DNA of 64,000 nucleotides from positions 1-64,000 of the forward strand of contig JBBIUV010000015.1 of the NCBI GenBank assembly GCA_037440065.1, written 5' to 3'. Under the pieces are notes generated by a model. The model worked only from the letters and a program-made list of their open reading frames with translations, made no database searches and had not been told where the DNA came from. Within the stretch, counting starts at the first letter, position 1. Each line of letters begins with the position of its first letter. Shown here one piece after another: positions 60,753 through 64,000 of this stretch. The translations under genes and the position numbers were made by a program. Origin of the DNA: UBA1563 sp037440065. GTDB lineage: Bacteria > Bacteroidota > Ignavibacteria > Ignavibacteriales > Ignavibacteriaceae.

Positions 60753-61793
60753 ATGAGACGCAGAAATTTTCTTTCGGCTGCCGGGATGGCGTCGGCATCA
60801 TTGGTTTTGTCTCCAGGTATTACATTTGCTGAATCACTTATAAAAACAATTAAACCAAAAAAACTTCAAATCGGTGATACTTTAGGATTAGTTTCACCAG
60901 GCGGATTTATCACAGAAGCACAACTTGAAGAATCAAAAACGAATATCGCTTCATTAGGTTTTTCGGTTGTAGTTGCAAAAAATATTTTACATACCAACGG
61001 ATATTTTGCCGGAACCGATAAAGAACGTGCAGAAGATTTGCTTGAAATTTTCGGTAATAAAAATGTTGACGGCATCGTTTGCGTGCGCGGCGGATATGGT
61101 TGTGCGCGTGTTTTAGATTTTCTAGATTTTGATTTGATAAAGCGAAATCCCAAAGTAGTGATCGGTTACAGCGATATCACCGCGTTACTTTACGGAATTT
61201 ATTCTCAAACCGGATTGATCGGATTTCATGGCCCGGTTGCAACATCAACATTCAATGAGTTCAGTGTTATGAATTTCAAAAACGTTTTAATGAATCCCCA
61301 ATCAAAAACCGTATTGCGAAGTGCGGTTGAGGATGGAACAAAAAACGAATATAAGCCTATCATAATTCATAAAGGGAAAGCAACTGGTAAACTCGTCGGT
61401 GGAAATTTATCAATTGTTGCTTCGTTGATCGGAACAAAATATGATGTGGATACAAAAGGAAAAATTATTTTTCTTGAAGAAGTCGGCGAAGAACCTTATC
61501 GCATTGATAGAATGTTGACACAAATGATCCAAGCCGGAAAATTTAAAAATATAGCCGGGATTGCTCTCGGGGTTTTTTCCAAATGCGAATCAAAACCGGA
61601 AGAATCGGGAATTGCAAATTCATTTACCCTTTCTGAAGTTTTATCAGAAAGATTGTTCCGGTTAGGTGTTCCGGTAATTTATGGATTGTCGTTTGGTCAC
61701 GTTGTTAATAAATTTACTTTGCCGTTCGGTGCAAATGCCGAACTTGACGTTGATAATCAAAGTTTAACATTGCTTGAGAAAACTGTTGTTTAA
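60753..61793 (+). CDS. LD-carboxypeptidase, peptidase family S66
   Basis: A 346-residue protein from the ATG at 60753, preferred to 60714 because it then begins RRRNFLSAAGMASASLVL, a twin-arginine-type signal. The S66 fold has DTLGLVSPGGFITEAQLEES, RGGYGCARVLDFLDFDLI, VIGYSDITALLYGIYSQTG with the catalytic Ser in GYSD, FLEEVGEEPYRIDRML with the Glu, and YGLSFGHVVNKFTLPFG with the His. It trims the terminal D-Ala from tetrapeptide stems in peptidoglycan recycling. Export by Tat is unusual for a family mostly cytoplasmic. Confidence 0.88.
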   Translation: MRRRNFLSAAGMASASLVLSPGITFAESLIKTIKPKKLQIGDTLGLVSPGGFITEAQLEESKTNIASLGFSVVVAKNILHTNGYFAGTDKERAEDLLEIFGNKNVDGIVCVRGGYGCARVLDFLDFDLIKRNPKVVIGYSDITALLYGIYSQTGLIGFHGPVATSTFNEFSVMNFKNVLMNPQSKTVLRSAVEDGTKNEYKPIIIHKGKATGKLVGGNLSIVASLIGTKYDVDTKGKIIFLEEVGEEPYRIDRMLTQMIQAGKFKNIAGIALGVFSKCESKPEESGIANSFTLSEVLSERLFRLGVPVIYGLSFGHVVNKFTLPFGANAELDVDNQSLTLLEKTVV

Positions 61794-61822
61794 CTATTTG
61801 CCAAATCATTGAAAGAAAAACT

Positions 61823-62365
61823 ATGAAAGTAAAATTGTTTTTAATTTTAAATTTTGCGGCGCTCTCTTTTCAAGGCTGTTTAGTTTATCAAAAAGTTTCA
61901 TATGAAATTGCTGTTGATGGAAAAAAATCAGGCGAAGCAAAAGTAACTTTTTTTGACCTGAAATCGGATGCTCTTGGCAATAAAGAATTTAACGAAGACA
62001 AAGAAACACTTTTCAACAAACTTTTTAAAAGTGATGAATTTATTCTTGCCCAAAAAGAAGAAGGAAAAGACATTACCAATCGCCGGCTATATATAGAAAA
62101 CAAGAAATTGAATGGTGAAATTACCTTTAAATTTAGTGACGTTGGGGTTGTTGAAGGAAGACTCCAACTCCAGGACGGATATTATTTTCTAACCGTTGAA
62201 GAAAGCGACAGTATTATTTCAACCAACGGAACCGTAGTTCCTATAAATAAATTCAAAAGAATTATTTGGGAAAAAGATATAAAAGTTTTAAAGTTCGAAA
62301 TGCTTACCGATGTTAATCTTGATGACTTGCGGGAACTTGCACCATTTTATAAACCGAATAATTAA
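61823..62365 (+). CDS. Small lipoprotein, family unknown
   Basis: A 180-residue protein with a lipoprotein signal (KVKLFLILNFAALSFQGC, lipobox SFQGC). The mature part has alternating strands (VSYEIAVDGKKSGEAKVTFF, GEITFKFSDVGVVEGRLQLQ, GYYFLTVEE), suggesting a beta sandwich or barrel. No motif is recognised. It follows the LD-carboxypeptidase by 29 nt and may act in the envelope beside it. Confidence 0.65.
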   Translation: MKVKLFLILNFAALSFQGCLVYQKVSYEIAVDGKKSGEAKVTFFDLKSDALGNKEFNEDKETLFNKLFKSDEFILAQKEEGKDITNRRLYIENKKLNGEITFKFSDVGVVEGRLQLQDGYYFLTVEESDSIISTNGTVVPINKFKRIIWEKDIKVLKFEMLTDVNLDDLRELAPFYKPNN

Positions 62366-62432
62366 AAACATTCTATGACTAAATCTCTTTCTCATTTTGT
62401 AATTTATCTTTTGGAATTCGGAATTTCACCCC

Positions 62433-64000
62433 GTGTATGTTGAAGTCGTTTTTCCGCTGCCATTTCGTAAAGCTTTTACTTATGCGGTTCCGAATGATTT
62501 AGAAGAACAAGTTCAGATCGGGGTACGAATAGTTGCGCCTTTTGGTAAAAGGGTGTTAACGGGGTTTATTATTTCGGTTCTTGAAGAAACTTCAGTGACT
62601 GAGAAATTAAAGAAAATTTATGACGTTCTTGATACCATTCCTATCTTTGATTCAACTTCGATAAAATTTTATGAATGGCTTTCCGAATATTATCTCTGCT
62701 CTCTTGGTGAGGCGTTTAGACTTGCAATTCCGCCGGGAACAGAAGTGCAATCAAAGAAGCACATTTCTGTTGATGTAAATTTTTCTAAAAAACTGTTGGA
62801 GAATGGAGAAAAAAAATCCTCGATCCAAAAGACTCTTTTGAAAATCTTTTCAGAAAATGAAACGATTAGTTATCACCAACTTCAACAGCAAGCAAAAAGA
62901 AAAAATCTCCTCTCACCGCTTCGAACATTGGAAAAAGCTGGCGCTATCACCATTCATGATGAAGTCGACAAAGCTAAAGTCCGCATAAAAACAATTCTTT
63001 CCGTAAAGCTCTTAAAATCGGCTGAAGAAGTTTATGAGTTCATTCCAACGATTGAAAATAAATCGCCCAAGCAAGTTGATGTTTTATTGAAACTTGTTTC
63101 CGGACAGCACGAAATGCCGCTACAACAACTTTTGCTTGAAACGAAAGCTTCGGCTGCATCGATAAAAGGATTAGAAAAAAAAGAGATTGTAACCATCGTC
63201 AAAAAACAGATAGAGCGGACTTTTCAAGAACCTTATTCGGAAGAGTTGATAGATTTTGCACTAACGTCAGACCAAAATAAAGTGTTGGATGAAGTTTCTC
63301 CTTTTCTCTGCAATTCAGAATTTAAAGTTTTTCTATTGCATGGAGTCACCGGAAGCGGCAAAACGCAAGTTTATATCGAACTTGTTAAAAAAGTTTTAGC
63401 GCTTGGCAAAACGGTGATCATACTTGTACCCGAAATATCATTAACACCACAAATGACGGCACGACTAACAAATAATTTTAAGGGAATTGTTTCTGTAATT
63501 CACAGTAAAATGTCCCCCGGTGAGAGGTTTGATTCGTGGCAAAATATTTTAAAGGAAAAATCACAAGTAGTAATTGGTGCTCGTTCAGCGCTATTCTCAC
63601 CACTTAAAAACATTGGGCTAATACTAGTTGATGAAGAGCATGACGGAAGTTATAAGCAGGATGAAACTCCACGATACAATGGAAAAGATGCGGCATTGAT
63701 GCGGGCAAAATTTTCCAGCTGTCCAGTTTTACTTGGTTCAGCCACACCATCAGTTGAAAGCATGTATCTTGCGACTACAAATAAATATCAGTTGCTCAAT
63801 CTCCCCATTCGTGTGGATGATGCAAAGCTTCCAAAGATTACTTTGGTAAACATTAATGATGAGAAAAAACTTAACCGGATGGAAAGCTTTTTCTCCAAAA
63901 CCCTGCTTGAAAAAATTGAAGAACGGTTGAAGAAAAAAGAAGGAGTAATAATTCTTCAAAACCGGCGAGGATTTGCAACGCAGATTTATTGCGTTGAGTG
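62433..64000 (+). CDS. priA: Primosomal protein N' (PriA helicase), cut by right window edge
   Basis: The frame opens after a TAA at 62400 and runs to the end of the window without a stop. The first start codon is GTG at 62433, giving VYVEVVFPLPFRKAFTYAVP, the PriA N-terminal DNA-binding domain. Walker A is GVTGSGKTQVY (near residue 303); the helicase box DEEHDGSYKQDETPRYNGKD lies near residue 399, then LLGSATPSVESMYLA. The last residues RRGFATQIYCVEC begin the zinc-binding domain. PriA restarts stalled replication forks. About 520 of the usual 800 residues are inside the window. Confidence 0.92.
   Translation, partial: MYVEVVFPLPFRKAFTYAVPNDLEEQVQIGVRIVAPFGKRVLTGFIISVLEETSVTEKLKKIYDVLDTIPIFDSTSIKFYEWLSEYYLCSLGEAFRLAIPPGTEVQSKKHISVDVNFSKKLLENGEKKSSIQKTLLKIFSENETISYHQLQQQAKRKNLLSPLRTLEKAGAITIHDEVDKAKVRIKTILSVKLLKSAEEVYEFIPTIENKSPKQVDVLLKLVSGQHEMPLQQLLLETKASAASIKGLEKKEIVTIVKKQIERTFQEPYSEELIDFALTSDQNKVLDEVSPFLCNSEFKVFLLHGVTGSGKTQVYIELVKKVLALGKTVIILVPEISLTPQMTARLTNNFKGIVSVIHSKMSPGERFDSWQNILKEKSQVVIGARSALFSPLKNIGLILVDEEHDGSYKQDETPRYNGKDAALMRAKFSSCPVLLGSATPSVESMYLATTNKYQLLNLPIRVDDAKLPKITLVNINDEKKLNRMESFFSKTLLEKIEERLKKKEGVIILQNRRGFATQIYCVE

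Noticed and set aside
1..64000. tRNA or rRNA genes
   Set aside because: No cloverleaf with T-arm consensus or rRNA-like stretch was seen in the gaps, though weak cases could be missed by eye.

Overview
The window looks like a chromosomal segment of a member of the Ignavibacteria (Chlorobi/Bacteroidota, FCB superphylum). Supporting signs are secreted proteins ending in type IX secretion (Por) sorting domains with the PNPFNPSTTI motif, a carboxypeptidase-regulatory-like/TonB outer-membrane receptor, a GH97 alpha-glucosidase, a VorB-type 2-oxoacid:ferredoxin oxidoreductase, FCB-type promoters (TTG - about 20 nt - TAnnTTTG), weak or absent Shine-Dalgarno sites, and several families of dispersed palindromic intergenic repeats. 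No tRNA, rRNA or CRISPR array was recognised.

Region 1 (1-7300, + strand) is the tail end of a prophage or domesticated tail cluster: a cut-off beta-solenoid-like protein, a degenerate subtilase-like protein, a tail assembly chaperone with a canonical -1 slippery heptamer that opens a 97-codon extension, a tape measure protein, a distal tail-like protein, a structured intergenic element and a D12-class adenine methylase, closed by a terminator. Region 2 (7360-12340, - strand) holds a four-subunit 2-oxoacid:ferredoxin oxidoreductase operon with a small ferritin-like protein, then an SPFH / unknown / ribbon-helix-helix cassette. Region 3 (12606-17335, +) has two T9SS-exported beta-propeller proteins and a GH97 glycosidase. 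Region 4 (17400-22030) is an accessory insert: a frameshifted GIY-YIG nuclease gene nested in GTCATTCTGAG repeats and a large single-chain type IIG restriction-modification enzyme with the same repeats on its other side.

Region 5 (22063-33293) is mostly housekeeping: a very large alpha-2-macroglobulin, RlpA, a membrane metallophosphoesterase and carAB. The non-coding stretch behind carA holds a REP pair, a promoter-plus-terminator unit that may be an attenuator or a short RNA, and a decayed 21-bp (seven-residue) minisatellite. Region 6 (34433-38971, -) is a defence-like island: a SIR2-like protein coupled to a zinc-ribbon/DUF4145-like protein, two small membrane proteins, a PD-(D/E)XK protein of the DpnII/MboI type and an SH3-like lipoprotein.

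Region 7 (39246-64000) is metabolic: etfBA with an acyl-CoA dehydrogenase; a PhzF-like isomerase, an acetyltransferase and a TonB-family receptor; a - strand run leuS-serS-ABC-hydroxyacid dehydrogenase-ABC-fbp-lipoprotein; and a + strand run lysA-corA-LD-carboxypeptidase-lipoprotein-priA, cut by the right edge.

The most unusual signals are the chaperone frameshift, the SIR2/DUF4145 pair with its neighbours, the SPFH cassette, the GIY-YIG/repeat element, the carA-upstream RNA unit and the 21-bp minisatellite.
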